A program made the translations under genes and the position numbers. From positions 23,074-87,073 of the forward strand of contig JACAEQ010000052.1 of assembly GCA_013388755.1 (NCBI GenBank): a stretch of 64,000 nucleotides of DNA, in the 5' to 3' direction. The DNA is from Chloroflexota bacterium. GTDB taxonomy: Bacteria; Chloroflexota; Chloroflexia; Chloroflexales; Roseiflexaceae. Shown here piece after piece: positions 44,422 to 54,302 of this stretch. A model generated the notes under the pieces. It made no database searches, was not told where the DNA came from, and saw only the letters and a list, made by a program, of their open reading frames with translations. Each line of letters starts with the position of its first letter. Positions within the stretch are counted from its first letter, which is position 1.

Positions 44422-44581
44422 CGGCGCCGATTATCCTGGTCACTGCGCTGCCTGTCAACTGGCGGGCGTTCCAGGTAGAACGAGGTGTGACCAGATGGCG
44501 TGTATGCACGTGCCGCGGTGTCAACGTCCCGCAAGTGCTGTTCCGCAGAACGTGCCGTCGTGCCCGCGAGCAGCGGACTCG

Positions 44582-44610
44582 TTGCGGCGCGCCAGCGCAT
44601 CTGCTATACT
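44582..44610 (+). promoter_or_regulatory. promoter of lepA
   Basis: TTGCGG (44582-44587), a 17-base spacer and TATACT (44605-44610), 68 bases before the chosen lepA start. It lies in the 256-base gap between divergent genes. Confidence 0.7.
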
Positions 44611-44677
44611 TCCACGTCGTTGCACCGCACCATCGCCCGGGACGCGTGTGACCAGTAACGTTGACGAGTATGCCAGC

Positions 44678-46483
44678 ATGTCCGATCAGCAGCACATCAG
44701 GAATTTCTCGATCATTGCACATATTGACCATGGGAAGACGACGCTATCGGACCGGTTGCTCGAAGTCACGGGCACGATCAGCGAGCGCGAGCGCCGCGAG
44801 CAGTTGCTCGACGCCATGGATCTCGAGCGCGAGCGCGGTATCACGATCAAGAGCAAGGCCGTGCGCATGCAGTACACCGCGCGCGATGGCCACGTCTACC
44901 AGTTCAACCTCATTGACACCCCCGGCCATGTTGATTTCGGTTTCGAAGTCGGGCGTGCCCTTGCCGCTGGTGAAGGCGCCATCCTGGTGGTTGACGCATC
45001 ACAGGGTATTGAAGCCCAGACCCTTGCCAACGTCTACCTGGCGCTCGAACATGATCTGACGATCGTGCCGGTGCTGAATAAGATTGACCTTCCGGGCGCC
45101 GACCCGGACCATGTGGCCATGGAGATCGAGCATGTGCTTGGCCTTCCGGCCGAGGACGTGCTGCGCGTATCGGCCAAGCAGGGTATCGGCATCGTCGATC
45201 TGCTCGAAGCGATTGTGGAGCGGGTGCCACCGCCGCACGGCCAGCACGACCGCCCGCTGCGCGCGCTGATTTTCGATAGCCATTACGATCCCTACAAAGG
45301 TGTGATCGCATATGTGCGCGTGATCGATGGCAGGCTCCCCGCAGGTGCCCGCGTGCAGATGCTTGGTACCGGCGCCCAGGCCGACGCGCTCGAAGTCGGG
45401 GCCTTCCGCCCGCAGATGACACCGCTCGACACACTCGATACCGGCGAAGTCGGCTATGTCGCCACCGGTCTCAAGCAGATCGGCGAGTGCCAGGTGGGCG
45501 ATACCATCACACTGGCTGCCGCGCCCGCCGAAACGGCGCTCCCCGGCTATCGCCCGGCCAAGCCGATGGTCTTCGCCGGCCTCTACCCGGTTGATACCAA
45601 CGCCTATACCGACCTGCGCGAAGCGCTCGAAAAGCTGAAACTCAACGATGCCGCACTCTCCTTCGTTCCCGAGAAGTCGGCGGCGCTGGGCTTTGGCTTT
45701 CGTTGCGGCTTTCTTGGCCTGTTGCACATGGAGATCGTGCGTGAACGCCTTGAGCGTGAGTATGGCCTTGATTTGCTGATCACCGCGCCAAGCGTTGAGT
45801 ATGAGGTGCTCGTCTCCAGCGGCGACATTGTGACGGTTGATAACCCTGCCGATATGCCCGACCCTGGCCGGATCGAGTCGATCGAGGAGCCGGTGATGCT
45901 GATTACGATCATCACACCAACACGCTATATCGGCACGATCATGGAACTTGTGACCGGCAAACGCGGCGTGTTCGAGGCAATGGAACACCTCGATTCGCAA
46001 CGGGTCGCGCTGAAATATAAGATCCCACTCTCCGAGATCGTGATTGACTTTTACGACCAGCTCAAGTCGCGCACTCAGGGGTATGCCTCGCTCGACTATG
46101 CCCTTGCCGGCTATCAGACGTCGGACCTGGTGAAACTCGATATCCTGGTCAACGGTCAGCCGGTCGACGCGCTGTCGCTCATCGTCCATCGCGAATCGGC
46201 GTATGCGCAGGGGCGCGCCCTGGTGGAACGGCTGCGTAAACTCATTCCGCGCCAGATGTTCGAAGTGCCGATCCAGGCCGCCATCGGCAGCAAGATTATT
46301 GCCCGCGAGACCATCCGGGCGATGCGTAAAGATGTGCTTGCCAAGTGTTATGGCGGCGATGTGACCCGCAAACGCAAATTGCTCGAAAAGCAGAAAGAGG
46401 GCAAAAAACGCATGAAGATGGTCGGTAATGTGGAGATTCCACAAGAAGCGTTCATGGCGGTGCTCTCATTGAACGAAGAGTGA
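44678..46483 (+). CDS. lepA: elongation factor 4 (LepA) GTPase
   Basis: The product is 601 residues from ATG 44678, the family length; in-frame GTG 44648 is an alternative. The reading frame is open further upstream, but that part overlaps the promoter. GTPase motifs: AHIDHGKTT, the switch region [21 protein letters not shown], and [11 protein letters not shown]. The LepA-specific C-terminal domain is present ([19 protein letters not shown] and [46 protein letters not shown]). It binds the ribosome and helps stalled or mis-translocated complexes and initiation. Downstream genes follow within 50 bases in the same direction. Confidence 0.96.
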   Translation: MSDQQHIRNFSIIAHIDHGKTTLSDRLLEVTGTISERERREQLLDAMDLERERGITIKSKAVRMQYTARDGHVYQFNLIDTPGHVDFGFEVGRALAAGEGAILVVDASQGIEAQTLANVYLALEHDLTIVPVLNKIDLPGADPDHVAMEIEHVLGLPAEDVLRVSAKQGIGIVDLLEAIVERVPPPHGQHDRPLRALIFDSHYDPYKGVIAYVRVIDGRLPAGARVQMLGTGAQADALEVGAFRPQMTPLDTLDTGEVGYVATGLKQIGECQVGDTITLAAAPAETALPGYRPAKPMVFAGLYPVDTNAYTDLREALEKLKLNDAALSFVPEKSAALGFGFRCGFLGLLHMEIVRERLEREYGLDLLITAPSVEYEVLVSSGDIVTVDNPADMPDPGRIESIEEPVMLITIITPTRYIGTIMELVTGKRGVFEAMEHLDSQRVALKYKIPLSEIVIDFYDQLKSRTQGYASLDYALAGYQTSDLVKLDILVNGQPVDALSLIVHRESAYAQGRALVERLRKLIPRQMFEVPIQAAIGSKIIARETIRAMRKDVLAKCYGGDVTRKRKLLEKQKEGKKRMKMVGNVEIPQEAFMAVLSLNEE

Positions 46484-46531
46484 TTGCTGCGTTTCTCGGA
46501 AGACTGGCATCAACCGTTGAAAGGATCGCGT

Positions 46532-47545
46532 GTGAACCTGAAACAGGCTATTGTGACACTGCTTGCGGCTCTGGCGCTCACTGCTTGTGGCGCCGGCTCC
46601 CAATCGGTCGCTCGCGTTGATAATGTCACGCTGACGCGCCAGGAACTTGATCAGCGCATCAGCCGTATCGAAAAAGGGCTCGAAGCTCAGGCGGCGCAGG
46701 GTGTTGCCTCACCGTCACGCCTTGATATTGAGCGCGAACTGGTGGCGCAGTTCATCGATCAGCAGTTGACGCTGGGGATCGCGCGCCAGCGCGGTATTAC
46801 CGTTGCTGATGCTGAGGTGAATGATCAGATCGAGCGTTTCCGAACCCAGATTCAACAGGCGACAGGAACGTCGCTCGAACAGGCAGTACAGGAGCAACTT
46901 GGTCTCCCCAGCGTCGCTTCGCCTGAGTTCCGCCTGTTCGTCTCCTATTTTCTCGCGCGCCAGAAGTTGAGCGCAACGCTGGTTTCCGAAGCCGACTTCC
47001 GCCAGCGTATTGCCGATGAGGTGATGGCTGATACGAAACGGATGGTGGATGTCGCGACCGTCGCCCACATTCTCGTGCCGACTGAGGACGAGGCGAAGCA
47101 GGTGATTGAACGGCTCGATCAGGGCGAGGATTTTGCTGCCCTGGCGAAAGAGTTGTCGCAGGATCCTGGCTCGGCTGAGAATGGCGGCGTGTATGAGAAT
47201 ATTCAACGCGGCCAGTTCGTTCCTGAGTTTGAACAGGCGATGTTCGAGGATCTGAAACCAGGTGAGACAACGAAGGCACCGGTGCAGACCCAGTTTGGCT
47301 GGCACGTGATCCGGTTGATTTCGCGCGACCAGGCGCCGGCCCTCAACCCGGACCAGGCGCAACAGGCGATCGAGCAACGCGTCGCCCAGGAATTGCCATT
47401 CGAGCAGCAGCGCGCGCTCGATGCATTATTGAGCGACGAACGCGAAAAGGCTGTCCAGGAACAGCGCCTGGTCGAGCCGGTCTTCCCGACGCCCACGCCT
47501 GAGCCGCTGCCGACGATCGCGCCATTGCCCACACCGACGCCATGA
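46532..47545 (+). CDS. PpiC/SurA-type peptidyl-prolyl isomerase lipoprotein
   Basis: Start taken at GTG 46532, with AAGG nine bases upstream; it begins MNLKQAIVTLLAALALTAC, a lipoprotein signal with Cys19. The product is 337 residues. A SurA-like N-terminal helical region (residues 30-170, with VDNVTLTRQELDQRISRIE) precedes a parvulin domain (about 185-280): VATVAHILVPTEDEAKQVIERL, DFAALAKELSQDPGSAENGG, and TQFGWHVIRL. It helps proteins fold outside the membrane. The tail is P/T-rich (PTPTPEPLPTIAPLPTPTP). It overlaps mazG by four bases. Confidence 0.88.
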   Translation: MNLKQAIVTLLAALALTACGAGSQSVARVDNVTLTRQELDQRISRIEKGLEAQAAQGVASPSRLDIERELVAQFIDQQLTLGIARQRGITVADAEVNDQIERFRTQIQQATGTSLEQAVQEQLGLPSVASPEFRLFVSYFLARQKLSATLVSEADFRQRIADEVMADTKRMVDVATVAHILVPTEDEAKQVIERLDQGEDFAALAKELSQDPGSAENGGVYENIQRGQFVPEFEQAMFEDLKPGETTKAPVQTQFGWHVIRLISRDQAPALNPDQAQQAIEQRVAQELPFEQQRALDALLSDEREKAVQEQRLVEPVFPTPTPEPLPTIAPLPTPTP

Positions 47546-49083
47546 TAACGATTGTTGGCCTTGGACCGGGCGATCCAGGAATGGTGACCCGTGCGGCATG
47601 GGATGTGCTTGCCGCAACACCGCTCCTCTATCTTCGCACGGCGATCCATCCGACGGTTGCTGCCTTGCCGTCCGGCCCGGTCGTGCAGTCGTTTGATGCG
47701 TTGTATGAACGGGCCGACAGTTTCGATGCAATCTATGCCCACATTGCCGATGCACTGATCGCGCGCGCCGCTTCCGGCGCAGATGTCGTGTATGCCGTGC
47801 CGGGTGATCCGCTGGTGGCCGAGGCGACAACGCGCCGCATCCTGGCGCAGGCGCGCGCGCGAGGTATCGCCGTGCGGGTCATCTCCGGCGTCAGTTTCAT
47901 TGAGCCGGTGTGCGCCATGCTCGGCATCGATCCGCTCGAACACGGCCTGCAATTACTCGACGCGCTGGACCTGGTGATTGATGACCGGGCGGGGCAGAAT
48001 GCTGCACCAGACTCGTGGGCCACATTGCACGGTTTTGATTACACGCCGCCATTGTTGCCGTTCCCCCTTGTCGCCACGCGCCCGGCGCTGATCTGCCAGG
48101 TGTATAGCCGGCCAATAGCATCTCACGTCAAACTGTCGCTGCTGGAACGCTACCCCGCTGATCACGCCGTGACTCTGGTGCGCGCCGCAGGGGTGACCGG
48201 CGCGGCATGTGTTGCCGAATTGCCGCTACACGAACTTGACCATCGCGGCGATATCGATCATCTCACATGCGTGTATGTGCCGCCGTTGCCCCCGCTTGCC
48301 GATGTGCGTGGCCCGGAGGGATCGGCGTACATTGTCGGCAGGTTGCTTGGTCCAGGCGGATGCCCGTGGGATCGTGAGCAGACGCCGCAGTCGCTGCGCG
48401 CGGCATTACTCGAAGAGGTCCACGAGGTGCTCGAGGCGCTTGATGCTGGCGATGACGCGGCGCTGGCCGAAGAAATGGGTGATCTGCTGATCAGTGTGTT
48501 GATGCAGAGTGAGATGGCGCGCCAGGCCGGGCGTTTCGACCTGGGTGACGTGTTCGGCGCTGTGGCGAGCAAACTTGTGCGCCGGCACCCGCATGTCTTC
48601 GGGGCCGTTGGGGTTGGGGAAAGCAGTGAAGTGCTCCGCAACTGGGAGGCAATCAAGCACGCCGAACGTGAAGCAAAAGGCGCGCCGTCCCGTGGCACGC
48701 TCGATGGCATTCCGACCTCGCTGCCCGCGCTGGCAACGGCCCAGAAACTGGCCGACCGGGCTGCCAGGGCGGGCTTTGATGCACCGGATGTTGAACACGC
48801 CTGGGAGTTGCTCGATGAGGAATTGCACGAATTGCGTGCCGGTGCACATGACGCCGTCCAGGCCGATGCCGAGCTGGGCGACGCTTTGCTGGCGCTGGCC
48901 AGACTTGGCTGGAAATTAGGCATTGATGCTGAGAGTGCATTGCGCGCCGCCATCGCGCGTTTCCGGCGCCGTTTTACGCAGCTTGAGGTCTTGCTCGGCG
49001 GGCGTGATCTGCATACGTTGAGTATGGCCGAGAAGCTGGCACTGTGGGATCGAACGAAGCGGGAGCCGGGAAGTAAATCGTAA
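47542..49083 (+). CDS. mazG: fused tetrapyrrole-methylase-like / MazG nucleotide pyrophosphohydrolase
   Basis: The product is 513 residues. Residues 1-225 match the SAM-dependent corrin/porphyrin methylase fold (MITIVGLGPGDPGMVTRAAW, YAVPGDPLVAEATTRRI, VISGVSFIEP), as in B. subtilis YabN, where this domain's activity is unclear. Residues about 260-513 hold two MazG segments: LLGPGGCPWDREQTPQSLRAALLEEVHEVLEAL and LAEEMGDLLISVLMQSE, then AWELLDEELHELRAG and AELGDALLALARLGWKLG. The E-x-x-E/E-x-x-D metal-binding sets are visible in both. MazG hydrolyses non-canonical or signalling NTPs. Start ATG overlaps the preceding stop by four bases (ATGA). Confidence 0.92.
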   Translation: MITIVGLGPGDPGMVTRAAWDVLAATPLLYLRTAIHPTVAALPSGPVVQSFDALYERADSFDAIYAHIADALIARAASGADVVYAVPGDPLVAEATTRRILAQARARGIAVRVISGVSFIEPVCAMLGIDPLEHGLQLLDALDLVIDDRAGQNAAPDSWATLHGFDYTPPLLPFPLVATRPALICQVYSRPIASHVKLSLLERYPADHAVTLVRAAGVTGAACVAELPLHELDHRGDIDHLTCVYVPPLPPLADVRGPEGSAYIVGRLLGPGGCPWDREQTPQSLRAALLEEVHEVLEALDAGDDAALAEEMGDLLISVLMQSEMARQAGRFDLGDVFGAVASKLVRRHPHVFGAVGVGESSEVLRNWEAIKHAEREAKGAPSRGTLDGIPTSLPALATAQKLADRAARAGFDAPDVEHAWELLDEELHELRAGAHDAVQADAELGDALLALARLGWKLGIDAESALRAAIARFRRRFTQLEVLLGGRDLHTLSMAEKLALWDRTKREPGSKS

Positions 49084-49101
49084 TAAGAGGAGGCGCCAGC
49101 T

Positions 49102-49302
49102 ATGCCCAGGCCTCCCATGGACATCCACGTGGGTGATATGGTCCAGATGCGTAAGCCGCACCCTTGCGGCGGCGATACATGGCGAGTCGTGCGTATCGGC
49201 GCCGAGATTGGCATTCGCTGCATGACGTGTGAGCGCAAGGTGATGCTGCAACGCTCCGATTTCGAACGCCAGGTAAAACGTTTCATTGAGCGTGCCTCGT
49301 GA
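49102..49302 (+). CDS. DUF951 family small protein
   Basis: The product is 66 residues from ATG 49102 with AAGAGGAGG upstream. It matches DUF951: VGDMVQMRKPHPCGGDTWRVVRIGAEIGIRCMTCERKVMLQRSDFER. Conserved Cys in HPCGG and C-x-x-C suggest metal binding. The function is unknown. It follows mazG by 18 bases and closes the lepA-ppiC-mazG run. Confidence 0.88.
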   Translation: MPRPPMDIHVGDMVQMRKPHPCGGDTWRVVRIGAEIGIRCMTCERKVMLQRSDFERQVKRFIERAS

Positions 49303-49694
49303 CGATCGCCCTGCTGGCATGCAGGTAAGTTGCCCGCACCCCCGGAAGACAGGTGACCGGTTCCCGCGTGACATCTGGTGGGCGACGGGTAGCACGGCTG
49401 TGGCCGGAACCACTCATGCCCCAGGGCTTGCGCAACGTCCAGCGCTCTGGCCCTCATTCCCCCGCTCCCGCGCGCGAGCCTGCGCGGTGAGCCTGTCGAA
49501 GCGGAGGGGGCCACGCATGGTGTCCTGATGCGTCCGCTCTCCTCTTTCCCACGCCGGGTGCGCAGGCTGGAGACCCATGGACCCGGGTTCGCCAGCAATA
49601 GCTTTGTACATGCCCTGGTTCATGCCTCTGTTCACTGGCGCGCGGCGGCAGATCACGGTATCATGTGCATGCCCTGACCTGTCGCTGGCGGAAC
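49303..49694. other. intergenic gap, no gene seen
   Basis: About 390 bases. The stretch near 49450-49515 (CCCCCGCTCCCGCGCGCGAG...GCGGAGGGGG) has inverted C/G-rich arms resembling other intergenic repeats, but no second full copy was found. TATCAT near 49660 could be a -10 element for nfeD. Confidence 0.4.
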
Positions 49695-51104
49695 ATGAGG
49701 CGCAATGCCATGCCTGCATCCGGTTCCCTTCTTCAACGTGGCAACCTGCTGATCGTGGCGGTGGCAGTCGCGCTACTGCTCCTCCTGTGGCCCGCCGGGC
49801 GAACAATGGCGCAGCAAAGCGGTGGGCCCCTCTACCTGGTCGAAGTTCAGGGCATCGTCACTGCGCCGACGATTGACTACCTGCGGCGAGCGGTACAGGT
49901 CGCTGAAGCGTCCGGTGCCGACGCGCTCATTATTTCCTTGAGCAGCAACGGTGGCGTCCTTCGTGATGTGCGCGCGTTCGCAGCGGAAATCGCCCAGGCC
50001 CGCGTGCCGATCGTCGTCTATGTCGCACCGCGCGGGACGCAGGCTGGACCGGCGGGTGCGCTGTTTGTCACTGCTGCCCATGTCAGCGCGCTTGCGCCCG
50101 ATACGAGTTTCGGCAGCCCTTACCCCCTGGCGATGGTGGATGAGGCGTTGAGCCAGCAAACACGCGATCTGTTGCTCGATAATGCCAGTACTCAGATGCG
50201 CGAGTGGAACGAGGCGCGCGGGCGGAACACCGACTGGATCGATCGTGCTGTTCGCGAAGGGGTCATTCTCAATAATCAACAGGCAATTAATCTGAACCCA
50301 CCGGCGATTGATCTTGTTGCAGCTGATCAGACGGAGCTGCTGGCGCTGCTCGAAGGCCGCCTGATTACGCTCAGTGATGGCCGCACGGTTCGCATTGCGT
50401 CGCTCGGGCGAGCACCGGCCCCGATCGAGCCAACACTCTTCGAGAGCCTGCGCCTGGCGCTTACCGATCCAACCCTTGCATTTGCGCTGCTGGTGCTGGG
50501 CGCGCTGGCGATCTATCTGGAGCTCGCCTCTCCTGGCGTCGGGTTCTTCGCGGGCCTGGGCCTCGTGCTCCTCCTCGCCGCCGCTGCTGGCCTGCTGGCG
50601 TTGCCCGTCCAGGTATGGGCGCTGGCGCTCATGATCCTTGGCCTGCTGCTGATCGGCGCCGAATTTGTCGCGCCTACCCACGGTGGCCTGATGATTACGG
50701 GTCTGGCGTTTCTGGGAATTGGAGGAGGAAACTTGATCGACATGACCCAGGCGCCCGGCGCGAGTGTCGCCTGGTGGGCGCTGGTGATTGTTATCGGCGG
50801 GATCGCCGCAACTGCGGCCCTCGGCCTGATGCTGGCCTTACGCAGCCGTAACCGGCCGGCGACAACCGGGCGCGAAGGGCTGGTTGGCCAGCTGGCCGAA
50901 GTGCGGCAGCGACTGGACCCGCGTGGCATGGTGTTTGTCGAAGGTGCGCTGTGGCAGGCGATCAGCGAGGCCGGCACGGTCGAAGCAGGCGACTGGGTGC
51001 GGGTGGTTGCGGTCCACAACCTGCAGCTCATTGTGCGGCCGCTGGAGAGTGATGAAGCGATGGAACGCGGCCCGCGTTCGCCATCTGACGGGCACGTCAC
51101 GTAG
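49695..51104 (+). CDS. NfeD family membrane protein with ClpP-like domain lacking the catalytic serine
   Basis: Start taken at ATG 49695; ATG 49710 with GAGG upstream is equally possible. The product is 469 residues. A signal/anchor segment (LLIVAVAVALLLLLWPAG) precedes a ClpP/crotonase-type protease-like domain (about 45-215): VQGIVTAPTIDYLRRAVQVAE, ADALIISLSSNGGVLRDV, VYVAPRGTQAGPAGALFVTAAH, DTSFGSP. In active NfeD proteases a Ser lies in G-x-x-A-x-S-A-G; here that position is Pro in AGPAG, so serine-protease activity is doubtful. Four to five membrane helices follow (about 260-385), then a C-terminal NfeD OB-fold domain (GLVGQLAEVRQRLDPRGMVFVEGALWQA). It is paired with the stomatin gene 15 bases downstream. 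Confidence 0.85.
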   Translation: MRRNAMPASGSLLQRGNLLIVAVAVALLLLLWPAGRTMAQQSGGPLYLVEVQGIVTAPTIDYLRRAVQVAEASGADALIISLSSNGGVLRDVRAFAAEIAQARVPIVVYVAPRGTQAGPAGALFVTAAHVSALAPDTSFGSPYPLAMVDEALSQQTRDLLLDNASTQMREWNEARGRNTDWIDRAVREGVILNNQQAINLNPPAIDLVAADQTELLALLEGRLITLSDGRTVRIASLGRAPAPIEPTLFESLRLALTDPTLAFALLVLGALAIYLELASPGVGFFAGLGLVLLLAAAAGLLALPVQVWALALMILGLLLIGAEFVAPTHGGLMITGLAFLGIGGGNLIDMTQAPGASVAWWALVIVIGGIAATAALGLMLALRSRNRPATTGREGLVGQLAEVRQRLDPRGMVFVEGALWQAISEAGTVEAGDWVRVVAVHNLQLIVRPLESDEAMERGPRSPSDGHVT

Positions 51105-51119
51105 TCGAAGGAGTCAGCC

Positions 51120-51971
51120 ATGGGATCCGGATTCGGAGCATTGTTTCTCTGCCTTGGTGTCATTCTGTTCGCCGTTGTGATGATTGGCCTCTCGGCGATC
51201 AAGATTGTGCCTGAATATGAACGCGGCGTGGTCTTCCGTCTGGGGCGCCTGGTCGGCGCGCGTGGGCCGGGGCTCTTCTTTCTCATTCCGATTATCGAGC
51301 GCATGGTGCGCGTCGATCAGCGTGTCATCACCATGGATGTGCCGCCGCAAGAGGTTATCACGCTTGACAACGTGACCATCAAGGTGAATGCCGTGCTCTA
51401 TTTCATGGTGGTGAACCCTGAACTGGCGATTGTCAAGGTGATGGATTATATCCGCGCAACGATGCAGATCGCGCAAACCACGCTACGCAGCGTGGTCGGT
51501 CAGGTTGAACTTGATGAGTTGCTGGCCCGGCGCGAGGCGATCAATGAGCGGTTGCAGCGCATTATTGATGAGCAGACCGAACCGTGGGGCGTGAAGGTCA
51601 CGATCGTTGAAGTGAAGGATGTAGAACTGCCACAGACGATGCAGCGCGCAATGGCCAAGCAAGCCGAGGCGGAACGCGAAAAGCGCGCCAAAATTATCCA
51701 TGCCGACGGTGAACTGGCGGCGTCCCGCATGCTGGCGGATGCTGCGGGCGTGATTGCCAGCGAACCAGTGACCTTGCAGCTGCGCTACCTGCAAACACTC
51801 ACCGAGATCGCCGTCGAGAAGAACAGTACCATCGTCTTCCCCTTGCCGGTTGATACGCTAAAAATCTTTATGGACGGCATGGAACGGCTACAGCGCAATG
51901 GTGCCACGCCGATCGTCCGGCTGGACGAAACGCCCGATCAGCCGCGTGAACGCGATGGCCATGCTGCGTGA
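51120..51971 (+). CDS. slipin/stomatin-type SPFH protein
   Basis: The product is 283 residues. One N-terminal membrane segment ([21 protein letters not shown]) is followed by the SPFH domain: [88 protein letters not shown] coiled-coil with [24 protein letters not shown] completes it. Such proteins form oligomeric scaffolds in ordered membrane regions; their operon with NfeD is a well-known pairing. Confidence 0.93.
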   Translation: MGSGFGALFLCLGVILFAVVMIGLSAIKIVPEYERGVVFRLGRLVGARGPGLFFLIPIIERMVRVDQRVITMDVPPQEVITLDNVTIKVNAVLYFMVVNPELAIVKVMDYIRATMQIAQTTLRSVVGQVELDELLARREAINERLQRIIDEQTEPWGVKVTIVEVKDVELPQTMQRAMAKQAEAEREKRAKIIHADGELAASRMLADAAGVIASEPVTLQLRYLQTLTEIAVEKNSTIVFPLPVDTLKIFMDGMERLQRNGATPIVRLDETPDQPRERDGHAA

Positions 51972-52004
51972 TAGTGGCCACCTGGGAATGTAAACGGCAC
52001 TGGT

Positions 52005-52820
52005 TCAGCCCCGGAGTTTTGACAGCGGATGGCCGCCTGTGTCGTGGCTGGAGCGTATGGCCGGGTTGCCGGGAAGGGTCAATTCCGCCAGGCGCTGGTT
52101 CAATGATGCCTGTTGTACCGCGCTGCAACGTGGCAGATGTGCCCGCGCAGCGCTGAGGGCCAGTGCCGCTTCGGCCAGGCGGCCCTGGCCCGCCAGGTGG
52201 CGCGCAAGTGCGCAATGGAGCGCCACTTCAGCATCCGGTTCGGGCCGCCGCGCCAGCCCTGCGCGTAGCTGCTCTTCCACGATCTCAGGCGCGCATCCCA
52301 TGGCAGCCTGCGCCTGCGCCAGGTGCAAACAGGCTGCGGCATTCGCTGCATCGAGTTCCAACGCCTGGCGCGCGATGACTTCCGCTTCGTCGGCATGCCC
52401 GAGTTCGAGCAGCGCACCGCTCAGCGCGGCGCCGATTGCCGGTCGCTGTGGGGCCAGGTGCGCGGCACGCCGTAACGCAGCCACACTCTCCGTGATGTTT
52501 CCCATCGCCAGCGCGATGGCGCCGCGTAGCGCGAGCGCGTCGGGCGACCAGGGATGCAGCGCGAGCGCAACGGTTGCCAGTGCTTCCGCTGCGCGCCAGC
52601 GCGCGTGATGCAGAGCAAGCTGCGCCAGGCGCAACGCGGCCATCCGGGTGATAAAGCTTATCGTCAACAGGCTGGTTGCCAGCACGCTTATGGGTGAATG
52701 CGCCACGCTGTCGAGTGCCAGGAGCATGGCGATAAACGGCGCCTCAGGTGCAAGGAGCAAGACATGCGCAACCCGGCGCATCCCGCCGGTGCGATGCTTG
52801 AATGTGAGGAGATCCGCCAT
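52005..52820 (-). CDS. TPR-repeat protein with N-terminal membrane segment
   Basis: Start taken at ATG 52820 (MADLLTFKHRTGG); GTG 52823 is adjacent and no strong ribosome-binding site is seen. The product is 271 residues. A hydrophobic region (about 20-60, with FIAMLLALDSVAHSP and VLATSLLTISFI) precedes about four TPR units, for example AALRLAQLALHHARWRAAEALATVALALHP, LGHADEAEVIARQALELDAANAAACLHLAQAQAA and VALHCALARHLAGQGRLAEAALALSAARAH. TPRs mediate protein contacts; no partner is evident. It is convergent with the stomatin gene. Confidence 0.7.
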   Translation of the reverse strand: MADLLTFKHRTGGMRRVAHVLLLAPEAPFIAMLLALDSVAHSPISVLATSLLTISFITRMAALRLAQLALHHARWRAAEALATVALALHPWSPDALALRGAIALAMGNITESVAALRRAAHLAPQRPAIGAALSGALLELGHADEAEVIARQALELDAANAAACLHLAQAQAAMGCAPEIVEEQLRAGLARRPEPDAEVALHCALARHLAGQGRLAEAALALSAARAHLPRCSAVQQASLNQRLAELTLPGNPAIRSSHDTGGHPLSKLRG

Positions 52821-52867
52821 CACGCGATGTCCTTTCTGCTCGATGGGACACTGGGTAGTGCAAGTAT

Positions 52868-53011
52868 CTGTTCACAGTCGGTGGGGCAGGCCCCCAGGAA
52901 AATGCATCGGCGGCGGGTTGTCGTGGATGCACCTTGCTGCGTCCACGACGCAAGCGCCAGATCATGCCGCCCCACCGGCAGAAAACACCATTTCCAGGGA
53001 AGTGTGAACAG
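52868..53011. repeat. family F palindromic element with terminal inverted repeats
   Basis: CTGTTCACA (52868-52876) and TGTGAACAG (53003-53011) are exact inverted termini of a 144-bp stretch. Inside, GTCGTGGA and TCCACGAC form a hairpin, and GGTGGGGC pairs with GCCCCACC. It fills the gap between the TPR gene and the glycosyltransferases. The left end resembles sequence at 19530-19555. Confidence 0.6.
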
Positions 53012-53051
53012 TTATCGGTGTCATCGTAGCAAAAAGGTGTGACACCTACGG

Positions 53052-54302
53052 TCACAGCAGCGAAGACAGCGTGGTGGGGGATGCCAGCGCAGCGGCATAT
53101 GCGCGTTCCAGGCGTTCTACCGCCACTTCCCAGGCATGGTGTTGTTCGACGTATCGGCGCCCGGCAGCACCGAGCGCGGCAGCTCGCTGTGGATCATCCA
53201 GCAGGCTGAGGATGGCGGCGGCATACTCCTGTGGGTGTTCGGCCAGCAGCAGGTCGCAACCCTCTTCCACACGGAGCGCGCGCGCTGCCTGCCGTGCCGC
53301 GACCACCGGTGTTGCCAGTGCCATGGCTTCGAGGACCTTGTTCTGAATGCCCACGCCATACCGTAACGGCGCAACCGCCACCGTCGCGCCAGCGATCGCC
53401 GGGCGCAGGTCGTCCAGGTAACCGGTCACGGTCACGCGCCGGTTGGACGCCAGCGCCCTTACTGATGACGGTGGCGCGCTGCCGGCAATGATAACCTGAG
53501 TATCCGGGCGTACCGCCCAGACAAGCGGCATGATGTCACGAACCAGGAACAGCGCAGCGGCTTCGTTGGCGTGGTAGCTCATCTTCCCGCTGAAGACCAG
53601 GGTCGCCGGTGCGCGTTCGACCGGTTGTGGCGTGAAATAGTCAAGATCCACACCGTTCGGCACGATGGCGATAGGATCCTCATGCGCTTCATCCAATCCG
53701 GTGGAGGCTTCTGCACCTGATTGTGGGCGGGTCGCACGCAGCAACCGTAGTGCCCAGGCGTCTTCGGGAGACGTGACGATGACCCGTTCGAAATGATTGG
53801 TATAGTCGGCCTCGTACGCGCGCGTGCGCGCGAGGTCGAGCAGCACAAGTGAACGGCTCTTGAGCGACGGGCTACCGCGTAGTGCGCGTTCGAACAGCAT
53901 GCTGATGCTGTCCACTGCGTCGAGAACGGCAGGAGTGCGTTGCAGCGCATAGCCCAGTGCAGCTGCGCGTAGATGCTCGATGTGCGCGATATCGTATCGG
54001 CCGGAATGGTCCTCTGTGCGTACGGCATCAAGCAACCGCGGCGCGAAACTCAGCGCCGCCTGCAACGGCATAGCTCCCGGCAACGCCCGCAACGCGTTCC
54101 AGGCCATCTCCGCCTTGCTGATATGGACGGTGACAATCTTTGCGCATACGTCTCGCAGGGTATCCAGTGCGGCGCGATCTCCGGCATCGGCAGCGCAGAC
54201 AAGCGTGATCCGGTGCCCACGTCGCGCCAGCGTACGGATGAAACCGTATGAGCGGATCCGTATCGGGGAGGGAACATAGGCGGAGATGAAGAGGATGTTC
54301 AT
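53052..54302 (-). CDS. family 4 glycosyltransferase
   Basis: The product is 416 residues, beginning MNILFISAYVPSPIRIRSYGFIRTLARRGHRITLVCA, the N-terminal GT-B acceptor domain. The donor half has APATLVFSGKMSYHANEAAALFLVRDIMPLVWAVRPDTQVIIAGSAPP, VTVTGYLDDLRPAIAGATVAVAPLRYGVGIQNKVLEAMALATPVVA. Genes with this pattern are common in exopolysaccharide clusters (PEP-CTERM/XrtA-type GT4). The start overlaps the stop of the upstream glycosyltransferase by four bases, so the two are translationally coupled. Confidence 0.9.
   Translation of the reverse strand: MNILFISAYVPSPIRIRSYGFIRTLARRGHRITLVCAADAGDRAALDTLRDVCAKIVTVHISKAEMAWNALRALPGAMPLQAALSFAPRLLDAVRTEDHSGRYDIAHIEHLRAAALGYALQRTPAVLDAVDSISMLFERALRGSPSLKSRSLVLLDLARTRAYEADYTNHFERVIVTSPEDAWALRLLRATRPQSGAEASTGLDEAHEDPIAIVPNGVDLDYFTPQPVERAPATLVFSGKMSYHANEAAALFLVRDIMPLVWAVRPDTQVIIAGSAPPSSVRALASNRRVTVTGYLDDLRPAIAGATVAVAPLRYGVGIQNKVLEAMALATPVVAARQAARALRVEEGCDLLLAEHPQEYAAAILSLLDDPQRAAALGAAGRRYVEQHHAWEVAVERLERAYAAALASPTTLSSLL

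Noticed and set aside
44336..44677. N-terminal extension of lepA by 114 codons
   Set aside because: The open frame crosses the TTGCGG/TATACT promoter and has Cys/Arg-rich non-conserved sequence; LepA normally starts at [14 protein letters not shown] sequence.
44999..46444. 481-codon minus-strand open frame opposite lepA
   Set aside because: Mirror of lepA codon usage; no recognisable motif.
48258..49598. 446-codon minus-strand open frame opposite mazG and DUF951
   Set aside because: Ser/Arg/Ala-rich shadow of well-supported plus-strand genes.
49414..49806. 130-codon minus-strand open frame before nfeD
   Set aside because: Overlaps the nfeD start antisense; no motif or start signal.
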